This document shows positions 23,826 through 35,619 of a stretch of DNA of 64,000 nucleotides, in pieces (positions within the stretch are counted from its first letter, which is position 1; each line of letters begins with the position of its first letter). Source of the stretch: Endomychus coccineus (taxonomy: Eukaryota > Arthropoda > Insecta > Coleoptera > Endomychidae); NCBI GenBank assembly GCA_958510875.1, contig OY294068.1, positions 33,832,297-33,896,296 of the forward strand, in the 5' to 3' direction. A program made the translations under genes and the position numbers. The notes beneath the pieces are model-generated. The model was not told the DNA's origin. It searched no databases and worked only from the letters and a program-made list of their open reading frames with translations.

Positions 23826-24174
23826 TTGTCCACGACCCATGAATATTACTTTGAAACTAATAAACTTTGCTGTTGAAACGAATCGAACCAACAAATTGTT
23901 GACGTTTCAAATTAAATTCGATCTGACTTGACATTTCCTAGCACGCTCTATTTTTATGGTATTTGTCTAGAAAAATGTCTATCATGTTTGTCATATTGAT
24001 GGTAGTGAATAATGATTTCATTATTCACTAGTGATTAATGGATATCATTATGCTTGAGGAAACACATGCATTATGCACATTTTGTACAATAGTCGTGGAC
24101 AAACACTATTGTTGGTCAGTAAACATGTGAAACTAGTTAAACAAATAGTTGAATTAACTTCATTTGTTATAAAC

Positions 24175-25205
24175 AATTTATTCAATAACAAAATAGATTA
24201 ATTCGACCAAAACTCTCAGTCTAGGGTCGTTTTCGGATAATTTTGGTATTCTGAGTTCGACTTTATCGTCAATATCAACGAATATGTACCCACAAATTTA
24301 CTAATTTGTTACAAACAGATTATATTTATTATTATTAAATACACAAATTTGACCAAAATGTCGAGTTTATAGTCGTTATCGCATAATTTTGACTTCCTGA
24401 GTACGATTTTATTGCTATTATGGTCATTGAATGCATACATACATTTTTGAAATGCTTTAAGCAAATTATTTATTGACAAATGCAGGAAAAATAAATGTGA
24501 CATTTTTATACATTTTTATATAATAAGCACACTCAGAACTTGATTTTTTTGACAAAATTGATGTGATGTATTATTGAGTCTTAATATAATAAGAAAATGG
24601 CATGCTCAAAAAAATTGTTTTTTCTAGTAGAATTGTTTTTCCTTAATAAAAATCTAAGCCCTTAAATTTATTTCAACAATTTGTTTGTCAAAAATTGCTT
24701 CTCTGAAACTTTATTCGATATTCATCGTCTGAATCTCGTGCACTCAAACTCCTCAAAAAAATATTTTGTATTTATGCGATTCAAAATTGAGATTTTTTTA
24801 GTAACATACATAACAATTTGTTTTGATTTTCATGATATAATTTATTTGATATAGATTAATTTCAAATACATTTTACACTTGCAATTTTGGCACAATTCGT
24901 ATACTATACTATAAATAATTTATTTATAACAATTCAAAAATATATGTATGCATTTAAAGACCATAATGACAATAAAATCGTAATCAGGAAGCTGAAATTA
25001 TCCGAAAACTACTATAAACTCGACATTTTGATCAAATTCTTATTTTTATTAATACACAATTATAAATAACAATTCAAAAACTTATGTATGCATTCAAATA
25101 CCATAATAGCAATAAAATCGTACTCAGGAAGCCAAAATTATCCAAAAACGAGTATGAACTTGACATTTTGGTCAAATTCGTATATTTGTTAATAAATCTG
25201 ACATA
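24175..25205. repeat. inverted pair of 140-bp satellite dimers
   Basis: Two head-to-tail units of 140 bases lie on the plus strand (starting at 24928 and 25068), and two more lie inverted at about 24175-24480. Shared words include GTATGCATTCAA, CAATAAAATCGTACTCAGGA and CTCGACATTTTGGTCAAAT. The ~440-base centre is not part of the unit. Similar short ORFs on opposite strands arise only because the unit is repeated. Confidence 0.85.
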
Positions 25206-25534
25206 ATAATACAACGTCTGTTCTATGATTGAAAGAGTCACGTTCCATGTGTATCATCTCCAGGATAGATCTCTCATAATAATTGATCGTAGCGTAGCTT
25301 TAGCGTCAAAATACAATTGAATTGAATTAAATTTAATGGAAAATAATAAACTTATTCAAGTCATCTGAAGGAAGTGAAGTTTTGTAGAAACCTGAAGAAG
25401 CAATAAATCATTCCGAAATGTTGGTATAAAAAGAGGTTCTCATCCGATTGCCCAACTACAGACCTCTATTATAGTGAAAAGCACTTCAACCAGTGACGGT
25501 CGTGAGAACCTTTCAAAAAAGAAATCATATATAT
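25206..25534. other. no gene recognised
   Basis: Nothing recognised. The ATAT target copy of the adjoining LTR is at 25531-25534. Confidence 0.5.
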
Positions 25535-27136
25535 TGTTAACTAAATTCTTATGAGTTTATTTTGTTTTATTTGTTATTAATAATTATATTTTGATTCTAC
25601 CGGCTAGCTTTTTATCTTTTTAATTTGATTATATTTGAACTTTGAATTAATGTTTATGAAGTTTTGAAGTTCATCTGAAGTTTATCTATAGAATAATTTT
25701 ATATGGAATTAAACACAATGCTCTTTGATTTCACAATATTTAATTTCTATGACTCTTATTATCTCGGGTAATTCAATTTTATGTTTACAAAATCTATGAC
25801 ATAACCTTAAAATCAGTTTTACAACTAATATTTGTTTATACTGTTATAATCAACAATCTTCCTTTTACTTTACAGATAATACGGATAATATGATGTAGAA
25901 ATTATAAACAAACTTACGTTTAGATAATATCCAAAAGTGTGTTTAATAATGTTGGCAATTTTCAATTTACTTCTTTTATAATTTCGTTGATTCACTTTTT
26001 ACACAATACTATGCTATTTCACGATAATCACAGGTAACTAATTTTGGTTACTTCTTCTTGAGAATCAGGAACTGTTGATAATACTTTGTTTTATTCTTTT
26101 AGATAAGACATAAAACTTTTCGATGCTTTATTGAAATTATATTGAAGAATGGCAATCGTTGGATACTTCTTATAAATTGGAGGTTATTACAACCTTTTAC
26201 TTGATTTAGATACTTGGAACACTCGTTGACTTTTAATAAATTTTATTAACTTCGGTTATTTGGAACTTATCGAAGTTTGGAACACTTGCGTTCACTGATG
26301 TTTATTTTTATAAACTTAGGTTAGAAAATTTTGGTGAGTTGCCAGAGAAGAACAGTCTCTACTTGGATATTAATGCAAACTGAACTTGGCTTTACTTTCA
26401 GACCCTTTTATAGGCCTCCAAAACCGACGCCAAGCATTTTCAAAATTAACCAATGAGGTGTTTACTTTTCATATCAAGAATGCCAAGTTAATTGTTGTTA
26501 AACTGACACAAGTACTCATTGTTACCAGACTGACACTAGAAATTCGTCTCGACCAATCAGAATTTAGTATTCTATAATTTTTGAATTATTGGAGATTTTC
26601 AACTTATTTTAATTGATAGTGATTCCTTCTTTTTAAATTAATATTGCCTACATTTTTCCCCACACTTTGGTATAATATAACCTATGATTGGGTTATTATT
26701 AATATGATTATTCCCATATTTATGGTTTTCTTGACAGTTACTTATTCTTAAATCTAATACATACTATATTATATCAATAACATTCTTTTAACATTACATA
26801 ACTCAAATTTACTAATCCTAACTTATATCTATAACATTATTCAATGTTTTGTACTATCTCATGATAGTTTTGTAATCACTTTAATTATTATTTCTGCCTT
26901 CGTTACACAGTACGTTTCTTCACTTTCACTGAAGTTCTTGTTTATCACTTCTTATTCTATTACATTATTGTTTATTATGTTTTACATTGTTAATTTTAAT
27001 ATCCTAACTATTATTTAGCTTTTACTATTGTTTTTTAATTCCATATAAATATCTCTTATTTGATCTTTTCTGATTTTCAAAGTTCGGTAAGTTATTATTT
27101 TTAAATTTTTATTGTTTATGAAATGAAATCATAACA
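25535..27136 (-). mobile_element. solo LTR, copy A
   Basis: A 1602-base sequence beginning TGTTATGATTTC and ending TTAACA (read on the minus strand), directly flanked by ATAT on both sides (25531-25534 and 27137-27140). Copies B (37743) and C (53376) share the full length. No internal region or second LTR is attached, so it is a solo LTR left by recombination. TG...CA ends and a 4-bp duplication fit a Gypsy-type LTR retrotransposon. Confidence 0.85.
26378..26412 (-). promoter_or_regulatory. LTR promoter: TATA box and initiator (copy A)
   Basis: On the minus strand TATAAAA (26412-26406) is followed 31 bases later by the TCAGTT initiator (26383-26378), the canonical arthropod core-promoter spacing. 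It marks the U3/R boundary of the LTR. Confidence 0.75.
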
Positions 27137-27140
27137 ATAT

Positions 27141-28071
27141 GTATAATGGGATCCCGAAATTTCAATTGCTTAGGACCCCAAGGGCTTTTATTCCGACCCT
27201 GTCTAGCACGCGAAATTATCGAAGATAGAACTTCTATAGATGATATATTCCATTATAAATGGAACACATACGCTCAATATATAAGATTGCTCCTAAGGTT
27301 GAAGGTTTTCATCATTCCGAAACAATCCACTTCGGAATGTAATGCATAAAAAGATATAAAATTGCTGAAAACCGAGAGATACAAGAGGAATTCATATCCT
27401 AATGGAAAATCCTCAGACAGACTTATACCCCTCCCACCGAAATATAAACGTAACAAAGCATGAACGCCGACCGTTATTCATAAAAACGAGAAATAACTAG
27501 GGCTAAATTAAGTAATTCGTAGAGCTATGTGACCTGTAGTAGAGAGCGGAATTAAATTTTATTGTGTGGAAAACCTTACCGAGTCGGGCAAAGAACAGAA
27601 GTTCAAGACAGAAAATAGAAGAGGAGAATGTAGTGACCAAAAAAACGGAAATTAAATGACTGGAACCATCAATTCCTTTACATCTGCTACTCGACAAAGG
27701 ACGCTTCGCAATTTACTTTCTAAACATAACGGAAAAATCGAGCAATTATTTAAATTCGAATGCGAACGTAACGACTCCATTGAAAGCGACGTGGACGAGG
27801 AGTTTCGTTCCGCGTTTCATAATTAATATCGTTTAAATCTGCAGTAAATTTTAATGGATTCTAGCGTAAAGAGCAAAATCATGAACAATTTAGGGGGAAA
27901 ATAATTTCATCAAAATTCATGAAGGACGGGCAGTTCCACTTTATGTCCAAAAATTGATACGTATTTTCTCCTCTGGTAAATCAGAAGATAAAGATTACTC
28001 TGCATTTTAATTACCAAGAATGCAGAACGCCAATAATTCACTTCATGAAATTGAATGTCTAGATTTTGTTA
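27141..28071. other. no recognised gene
   Basis: Moderate-G+C patches near 27146-27450 and 27700-27830 have short ORFs without recognisable similarity. Confidence 0.4.
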
Positions 28072-28205
28072 CTAGGGCTATATTTTTTTCAAATATTTTG
28101 ACTACACGAGAGGAAACCTATAATGTTTGAAGAACATCGTGTGAACCAGCGCAGCGGTGTGGAATATTGGGAAGGAATTTTTCTTGAAAGTTTGGAGGTT
28201 ACAGG
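28072..28205 (-). repeat. dispersed repeat, copy 2
   Basis: Inverted relative of 5355-5490; shares the GATGTTCTTC(A/G)AACATTATA block and the ACTACACGAGAGG word. Confidence 0.6.
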
Positions 28206-28267
28206 CATAAGAAAAGACCTCACTAGTCAAAAAGATTCCCAATTTCGCCGTGGGATAAAAAATTAAG

Positions 28268-29040
28268 TCCAATGGGAAGATGTACGGAAGGTATCAGCTT
28301 GACAGTGAAGGGGTGACTAGTTTGAGCTCGTCTGGTCCACCTATCTGGAATCTCTCATGTTGGAAGAACAGTCGTGATTTCTCATGAACACCGACCATGA
28401 AAATGTCTATAGAAAATAGAGAGGTCGTACACCTTTCTACCATGTTCTAGGGAGGTCAATAAATTGGTAAGTGTGATATCACCAATTAGACGAATAGCTG
28501 ATCAGAATCTATGAGCTCATACATATGTTTGAGATCTGGTCTTCAAACACGAGAGCAGTTATCCAGGACTGACTGAATTTGTGCTTTGTAGATTATGAGG
28601 AGCTGCTGACATGTTGAGTAGCTCTTGGCACTGAATAGAAAACTGAATTTTTGTGAAGTGGTTTTCGCAATAGACCTCACATGATCTCTCGCTCCTCTGA
28701 CCTAATGATGAGGAAGAGTTGAGGAGTGTATCATCATCTATAAAGCAGTGAACGGGAAAGGAGGTTCCTAGCAAAAGAACGTTGATATGTAGCAGAAACC
28801 AAATTGGGACCAAGAGAGATCTCAGTGAAACACCTGTGTTAGAAGCTATTGCATCCGAAGAGAGTCCTTCAACCACCACATGAAGAGATTCATATGAGAA
28901 AAAATTCCCAACGTGGTCTTGGTGCCCGACTAGGTCAGATGCTTTGGAAATATCTAATGATATAGCTACAGTTTCTCCATATCTTCCAATTGATGTCTGC
29001 CAAATATGTGTTACATAGCCAAACAAGTCTCCTGTTCATT
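28268..29040 (-). pseudogene. non-LTR retrotransposon (LINE), copy 1, 3' half
   Basis: Minus-strand frames contain HIWQTSIGRYGETVAISLDI then SKASD (RT motif A, usual SKAFD), FLLHINVLLLG and HCFIDDDTLL, where the FADD active site reads FIDD. The C-terminal region carries CQELLNMSAAPHN and a tail shared with copy 2. Several stops and substitutions make it dead. It fits the jockey/I group of LINEs; clade not resolved. Confidence 0.75.
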
Positions 29041-29289
29041 CCTGTTGATAAAAGTCACATTGCCGGTCATTCACGATTTTCTTGTATCGGATCCGCAAAC
29101 ATCTCGATTGCTTCTAAATGATTCTCCGATATTCTCCAGATTTTCCTTCAGGTTTCTCAATTGGTTCTATTGTGAATTCGATCAAGAATTGAACTTAGCG
29201 ATCATTGTCGTAGTGTTTTCGAATCATAAGTTTATTCTCTGTATTTGAAGAGTTCTACAAGTTCACTGTTCGATAAAAAAATTAAATCT

Positions 29290-30430
29290 GGTATGAAGAA
29301 GTTCAGCAGGTCTCGAGGTTGACAATGAAGGGGGACTAGTTTAAGCTCGTCTAGTCAATCTATCTGAAAGCATTCAGACAGACGAGATTTCATATGAATA
29401 TCGATCATGGAAATATCTATATAGAAGGGAGAGACATCCCACCTTTCTACGATGTTCTAGAGAGCACAATGAACTCATAAGTGTGACATTATCAATCAAA
29501 CGAATAGCTATCTTCTGGACAGAATCCAAGAGCTTCAACGTATGCTTGGAAGCCGAATTATGAGGAGCTTCCGGGATGTGAAGTAGCTCTTGGCACAATA
29601 AAAAAGCGGTTTTTGCAATGGGCTTCACATGATCGTCTCATGAGAGGGTGCTGTGGATGGCGATTCCGAGCATGGTTTTGGAACACTTCATAGGAATAGT
29701 TGTACCTGACATCATCATATTAGAGATCGCCCTCCTGGAGAAGACGCAAGCATGTTTCTATCTCGTTTATTTGTCTTCATTGGGTGGTTTAGGGGCTCCA
29801 AATGAGAAAGCGGTATGGAGTGTACCATCATCTAGAAGCTGTGGATGGGACAGGTCGTTTATATGAAGCAGAAACAAAGTAGGTGCTAAGACAGATTCTT
29901 TTAAAACAACATTGATAGTCATTGCATCGTTTTTCCACGTTGATCATTGCTGTCAAGACTCACATTGTCAGTCATTCACGATCCTGGAGCTCTCTAGGTA
30001 GATGAGGTCGATGGTGATTGTTTTCTCCATCATTTTAGAGGCCACAGATAATAATGCAATGAGTGTATAATTATTAAGAATGTTCTTCTTCCTTTCTTTA
30101 GCAATTGGTTGGACTCTAGCTATCTTCCAGCTGGTAGGAAACACACCAAGTTTGTATGAACTTTTTGCCATTAGGATCAAACAGAATGTGCCTAAATGTA
30201 CGCTCGGAGAGAAACATACGAAGACCATCCTAGTCGGCTGAGTTGTAATGTCAAGCTGGGCATGGAGGTGTTGGATTGGTTCGTGGAGTGAAATAGGGAC
30301 GTAGTGATGAGGGAATGGTCAGAGCCTTACTTCTTAGGAATCTGGATTGTTATTGAGGAATAAGTCAAGCGTATTGGCATAATGATGGGAAGTATCAGGG
30401 ATCCGTGTGGTTTAAACAAAACTTATGTTG
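29290..30430 (-). pseudogene. LINE, copy 2, EN-RT with deletions
   Basis: Read from high to low coordinate on the minus strand: an endonuclease tail (RIPDTSHHYANTLDLFL and SDHSL, about 30420-30270), the pre-RT region VFPTSWKIARVQPIAKE and ALLSVASKMMEK (30228-29968), then a deletion removing motif A, then TLFLLHINDL, SGTTIPMK and CQELLHIPEAPHN. Its 3' end (29290-29600) is a diverged duplicate of 28268-28580, so two truncated copies of one family lie in tandem in the same orientation. Confidence 0.75.
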
Positions 30431-30759
30431 GGAAAAAATTCTAACCCTTTTCTCTGATTGCAGTAAAACTCAATATTGGACCTTTCAAATTCACTAAAAT
30501 TAGTTCTACTTCTAAACTGTTTGAAGAAACCCTTAAACGCATTACTTATTTTATTTCGAAAAAAATTTTGCTAAGGTGCGAAATTGTTAATACAAAATTG
30601 GAAAAATAATTTTTTCAATCGCCGGCCAAAAATTTCTTCTCATTTAATAAAAAGTCTAGTCGTAGAAAATATGCAACTTTGTGCAGAAAAGCGTAAGACA
30701 ACATCTATCGAGGAAACAATTTAAAACCATTATTTGCTACTCTACTACTCCACATTTTT

Positions 30760-31440
30760 CTCAAATAGTCAATCCTTTACACTTTGGATATTTATATCTG
30801 CTGCGATTTTCTGGAAACATTGCCCAGTGTCACACCTGATCGGTGCCTTACTGAGCATTACCTGTCCTTGAGCTTCAATTTCCTGGCGGAGGTTGCTGTT
30901 TGGTCTGCCTTTAAAGAGCTCTAAAGAACTATAATAGTTGTCAGGATATACTCTATAATTTTGGATTTGTGGTATATGCCGCACAATAACATTAGAACAA
31001 GCGCCAAGATCTGGTTCATCGTTTTGCCTAGGAAATACATTTTCTTGTCCAGAAGCGATAAGCAAATTCGAAAACCCCAGCTAGCACAAACAATTTGAAA
31101 CCTCATTTATGAGGTTTCATTGGCATATGCAACTTCATGAAATGGCGCACATTTGTTCGTCTATTGAAAGCGCGGATGTTAATGCAACTTCATGAAGTCT
31201 ATATTTTCCAGGATTATCTCGTGGAAGATGTTTGGAGTTGTCCCAAAGCTTTGCTCCAATAACATGTGGTTTTGTAGGCCAAACACATATAAAAGCATCA
31301 AATGCCCATAAACTGCTTGATATCAGAAGACGTGAATCTTGTAGGGTTATTGGGATTGTTTCTATCGCGTACAAGATAATCTTTGTAATTCGGTTATATA
31401 TTTCAAACAAAAAAAATATTTGGAGTTTCTGAAGTCATTA
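30760..31440 (-). pseudogene. piggyBac-like transposase remnant
   Basis: Minus-strand frames read SKHLPRDNPGKYRLHEV, ALSIDEQMC (the SIDEQM motif), KPHKWGFKLFVLAGV-like sequence in broken form, then DEPDLGACSNVIVRHIP and YPDNYYSSLELF, the piggyBac DN(Y/W)F region. Order is correct but frames shift repeatedly. The N-terminus and C-terminal cysteine-rich domain were not found. Confidence 0.75.
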
Positions 31441-32244
31441 TAGTAGGGTCAAGACCTGTGACTCCATAAAAGGTATTGAATTGGTGGCGATATGACATCA
31501 CTATCGGAGTTTTTGTTCAGAAAACCTTGTTTCACTAGTGAACGGTTGTCTGATCGTATAACGCTACGCCTTCCAAGGGGATATGTCACGCACCCAGAGA
31601 GAAATCCTATTTTCAGGACTCCTAATGAAATACACTATTTCAAACATGTCATGACCAAAATTGGACGTTCAACAAGATAATTTGTTGCCTTGTTCTCAAA
31701 TTTTACAATCACAATGAAATACAGGGCACAATGAACTAGAGGACCGGTTCTTATGTCGATAGGACATAACGCTATTCGATAAGCAGCTCACGTTATCTCT
31801 GAGAATTAACTGTATTTAAAGTGAATTGATATCATGAACACGTGCGAGCTGATCAATTTACCTCCTTCTCTCGTAACTATAAAGTTTCATTTGATTGCAT
31901 CGAATCGCACACTGTAATTTGTAGGATTTGCCGTTTCTTGAAATGTTTACGTTCACGATAGATATTCTTTGAACATTTGTCCGACAACGGTGGCTGGATA
32001 ACTTTCTTCATTACTCACTCAAACAGTATTCGAATAAGAAGAATGTGACTTCCATATTACATATCTCCTATAACACCGGTCTACAACATTTTTGCGCACG
32101 GGTTATACATACCTAATTTTTATTCCTTTTATACGTAGAAATAAGAAAAATAACAAAAAATAGTTCTGAATTTGTTTTTATGTGTGAAAAACGGAAAATT
32201 CAAAGAAATGAAAATACATAAAAAATGGACATAGAGAAGATTTA
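31441..32244. other. no gene recognised
   Basis: Short ORFs only; no repeat family recognised. Confidence 0.45.
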
Positions 32245-32249
32245 TTAAA

Positions 32250-34129
32250 AGATACCAAACATCCATTTATGATTCATTCTTACAACAGAAGTTTTAAAAT
32301 AAAGTCCAAACGTTTGAAAATGAGCAGTTTTACTTTTCCTTTCATGTTCAGTAGAAGTTTCTCTTATTAACCCCCAAATATAGTCCCCCATCATGCTTTC
32401 GATATATTGACCTTGGTAACGTCTCTCAAATTCCATTATAATGATGGAAGCGTTCCCCTTGCTCTTCCGAATAAGTTCCCATATTATTTTTAAATTTATT
32501 CAAATGAGGAAGTAACATGTGCATCTTTAGAGACATTCTACATCCGATGATGGAAAAATTTGTAATCATGTCAGTGATCAGCTCGTCATAATTTTCAGCT
32601 CTATGGTTTCCAAGAAAACCATGAACTACTGCCTTAAAACTGTTCCAAGCTTTTTTCTCCTCATTGCTAAGTAAGTCCGGGAAAATATCACAATCCATGA
32701 TTTTTTTTATTTGAGGGCCCACAAAGATTCCAGCTTTAATTTTCGCCTCTGAAAGCTTTGGAAAAAACTCTTCAAATATTTGAAAGCTTCGGACTCATGA
32801 TTAAGAGCCTTTACAAATTGTTTAATCAGACCCAATTTAATATGCAATGGCAGCATTAATATAGCTTTAGGATCGACCATTGCCTCCATTTAATATTGCA
32901 TTTTACCACTTCATACACAGTACGTACAGGCTAATGTTTTTGAAGGTAGTGAACGGCATCATTTCTGCTATCCCACATGCAAAGATGACAGGAGTATTTA
33001 GTATACCCACCTTGCATTCCGGTCAAAAAACACACCATCTTGAAGTCCCCAATAACTTCCCACTTGAATTCCATATATTTAATTGCAGTTAATAGCATTT
33101 TAATACTGTCATAATTTTCTTTGAGATGTACGGAATGTGCCTATGGAATAGAGGAAAATTTGTTCCCATTGTGTAGTAGAACAGCTTTTAGACTTTTTGT
33201 TGAGCTGTCAATAAAAAGGCGCCATTCAGTTGTATGACATGGAATACCAATTTCTTCAAATAAACCTTCCACGTCATGACAAAAACAGAGTCCATCTTCC
33301 TTACTAAAGAAACAAAAAAATTCTTCATGACGTTTTCTTTGACGGGATATTCGTACATCAAAATTGAGTAGATTCCATTGCTTTAACCGTGATGCTAATA
33401 ACCCTGCTTTACTTTTTGGTAGACTCAAGTCTCTTATTAAGTCATTGAGATCTTCAGAGTTGATGAGGTGTGGTAGTTTTAGCTCAGATTCAAGAACGAA
33501 TTCAGAATGTACGGATACAGATGAACTTCTTGATGGAAGGCTGCCTTGAGAGAGTACTTGATTTTCCAACACAGGCGGATTAGGTACAGGATTTCTATCT
33601 GTATGCGGTATTGGAGCGGATGTCGATGATAGATCAGGATAAGATGTTATCTTTGAATTTTTACCTTTGAGTGGCTTCACAATGCAAAAATAACAGTCTT
33701 TGAGATGATCACTGGGTTCCCTCCAAAGTCTGGGCACTGCAAACTTCATTCGTCTTTTTTCACCTCGGTACCAGCCTACAATAAAACGTAACGTATTATA
33801 ACCTAATTGATGTCTTATAAAATAGTTAATACAATAAAAAAAGAGTAAATATAATCACCGTTCAGAATGTATCTGCAAGAGTTACATGACACATGTGGAG
33901 CCCATTTTTTGTCTTGATTTTTAACATGTAGATTAAAGTGAGCTTGATGTGCCTCGCAAATCTTTAAATTTGTACCCAAATCATACTTTTTCTCTCTTAC
34001 CTTAATAAATTCGCCGCAAATATAGCAAAACGAGTCAGCGTTTCGTTTACAACTTCTAGAAGCGATTTTAGATGGGTTATACAGCGAAAATAAAACAAAA
34101 CACGTTATTCCTGTGTAATATGCAAACAC
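32250..34129 (-). pseudogene. spliced pseudogene of a multicopy arthropod family
   Basis: The first visible exon (to 33859) has a CYIC...C..H and CNSC zinc-binding pattern (SFCYICGEF). An 83-base GT-AG intron (33858-33776) then joins in frame to WYRGEKRRMKFAVPRLWRE and DHLKDCYFC. Downstream, across frameshifts, come LINSEDLNDLIRDLSLPKSK, EWRLFIDSSTKSLKAVLLHN, GGYTKYSCHLCMWDSR, LPLHIKLGLIKQFVKAL, FLGNHRAENYDELI and EERFH/RRYQGQY-like words to about 32250. I recognise this as a protein family in many copies in arthropod genomes, without a function I can state; it may be transposon-derived. At least three frame breaks (near 33145, 32760 and 32440) make this copy non-functional. A P-like element sits just 5' of it. 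Confidence 0.75.
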
Positions 34130-34137
34130 ATACTACC
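34130..34137. repeat. P-like element target-site duplication, left
   Basis: ATACTACC, repeated exactly at 35612-35619. Eight bases is the length made by P-superfamily transposases. Confidence 0.85.
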
Positions 34138-34359
34138 CATAGATAACTCTACTACCGTAGAATGAAATGTTCCGTGTTAGGTACCGAAACCGCGACAAGA
34201 GCGCCGCGTGAGGATTGGAAGCGTACTAAATGATGGTTTGGAGGGAAATTCGAAGTTACACAGCATATAAATGCAAATTTTGTTTTCTTACAATTCAAGT
34301 AGGAAATGAAAGTCGATAGTTTTTATCAATAGTTTTTATTCAACAACAGAGTTAGAACA

Positions 34360-34680
34360 GAAATATATATATATATAAAATATACATATAAATACAATTA
34401 AACATCAAAAACAATAGAAATGACTATATATAATATAATAATATAATTAAATATTGAGACTAATGGCAATAGGTTAAAACAAAAATACATAAAATATACA
34501 TGTAAATACAATCAAATATCGAGACTAATTACAATGGGTTAAGACAAAAATACATAAAATATGCATATGAATACAATTAAATATCGAGACTAATTATAAT
34601 GGGTTGAAACAAAAATACATATAAATGCAATTAAATATCGAGACTAATTACAATAGGTTGTTCTGCAATTTGAAGATTTG
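34360..34680. repeat. 65-bp tandem repeat inside the P-like element
   Basis: The word GAGACTAAT recurs at 34456, 34521, 34586 and 34640, giving periods of 65, 65 and 54 bases. Copies are AT-rich and contain ACAAAAATACATAAAATAT. They may expand by replication slippage within the element. Confidence 0.8.
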
Positions 34681-34723
34681 GATATACACTTATTTTATAT
34701 AATATGACACAAATTAAACTTAC

Positions 34724-35278
34724 CATTACTTGCCATAAGGTTAATAGTCGATGCAACAGTTCTACTCAAAACTTGAGCACATATTGATACCTTCATTTTC
34801 TTCACTTTATTAGGAGTTACATGAAACTCAGTCAATTTTGGCATTGCTCTCAAGTATCCACTAACATTATCCAGTTGCCATGCCTTTTGTATATCTTCCC
34901 ATTTACCTTTTTTGGAGTTTAGTTTAGCGTGTAATGAACGGTTTTTGTTAGGAGGTTGTTTCTCACACCTTTCAGTAAATGTGGTGGATCATACAATGGA
35001 ATAATTTGTTGTCTATCGACTTCAAATATGAAGTCATATAATTCTTTCCCTCCTCTTGCATACTCCTCTTTCGTTTCCTTCATTAATTTGTTTATCGTAC
35101 TGACATTATTTGTACCTTGATCGCAAATTGTGGCCACCACATTGAAACCAATTTCCCTGCAAGATCGTACAATGTTTTGAATTGAACATTTAATGGTTTC
35201 AACCTTTGCTTGTCCTTTAATAAATTGATACATAATTGGTTGTTTCAATTTTCCCTCGATAGCTTGCAGCATGAAAAC
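34724..35278 (-). pseudogene. P-type transposase exon
   Basis: The exon starts after a good acceptor (ctctttcag) at 35278 and ends before a consensus donor (GTAAGTTT) at 34724. It encodes IKGQAKVETIKCSIQNIV, CREIGFNVVATICDQGTNN (part of the catalytic core of P/THAP9-type transposases), LYDPPHLLKGVRNNLL, then after a one-base frameshift near 34935 WEDIQKAWQLD, LRAMPKLTEFHV and NKVKKMKVSICAQVLS. The THAP DNA-binding N-terminus and C-terminal part are missing. Confidence 0.85.
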
Positions 35279-35619
35279 CTGAAAGAGTGTCAATGAGAGA
35301 AATTCAATTATTTTCATTCACCTATAGTTTACCTGTACATGATTAGCTATATATATATTATATATATAATATTGTAGAAATAGCGTGTACGATAGCAAGC
35401 AACAAGTCGTTATGGAAACAAAATCCACAAATGAATTAAACATGGCTACTATTGAAAAACAATAACAATCGCATGTGCATTATAATTTCTATTAATTTCG
35501 GACGCTTGACGCGCCCTCTCGTGTTTTGGAAGCGTAAATACTTTCGCCGGTCATGACAGTGTTGGTCCCTTCCATAAGACATTTCATTCTACGGTAGTAG
35601 AGTTATCTATGATACTACC

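Larger units (their letters stand above)
34138..35611 (-). mobile_element. P-like DNA transposon, internally deleted
   Basis: Perfect 33-base terminal inverted repeats (34138-34170 and 35579-35611, starting CATAGATAACTC) are flanked by an exact 8-bp duplication ATACTACC. The CA start, ~31-base TIR length and 8-bp duplication all match the P superfamily, and a P-type transposase exon lies inside. At 1474 bases it is too short for a full transposase gene, so it is a non-autonomous derivative. Identical TIRs and duplication suggest a recent insertion. It lies immediately 5' of the pseudogene at 32.2-34.1 kb, in keeping with the known preference of P elements for gene 5' ends. Confidence 0.9.

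Noticed and set aside
24309..25069. Two similar short ORFs (24309-24503 minus, 24887-25069 plus) as a duplicated gene
   Set aside because: They resemble one another because they lie in inverted copies of the same satellite unit; composition is not protein-like.
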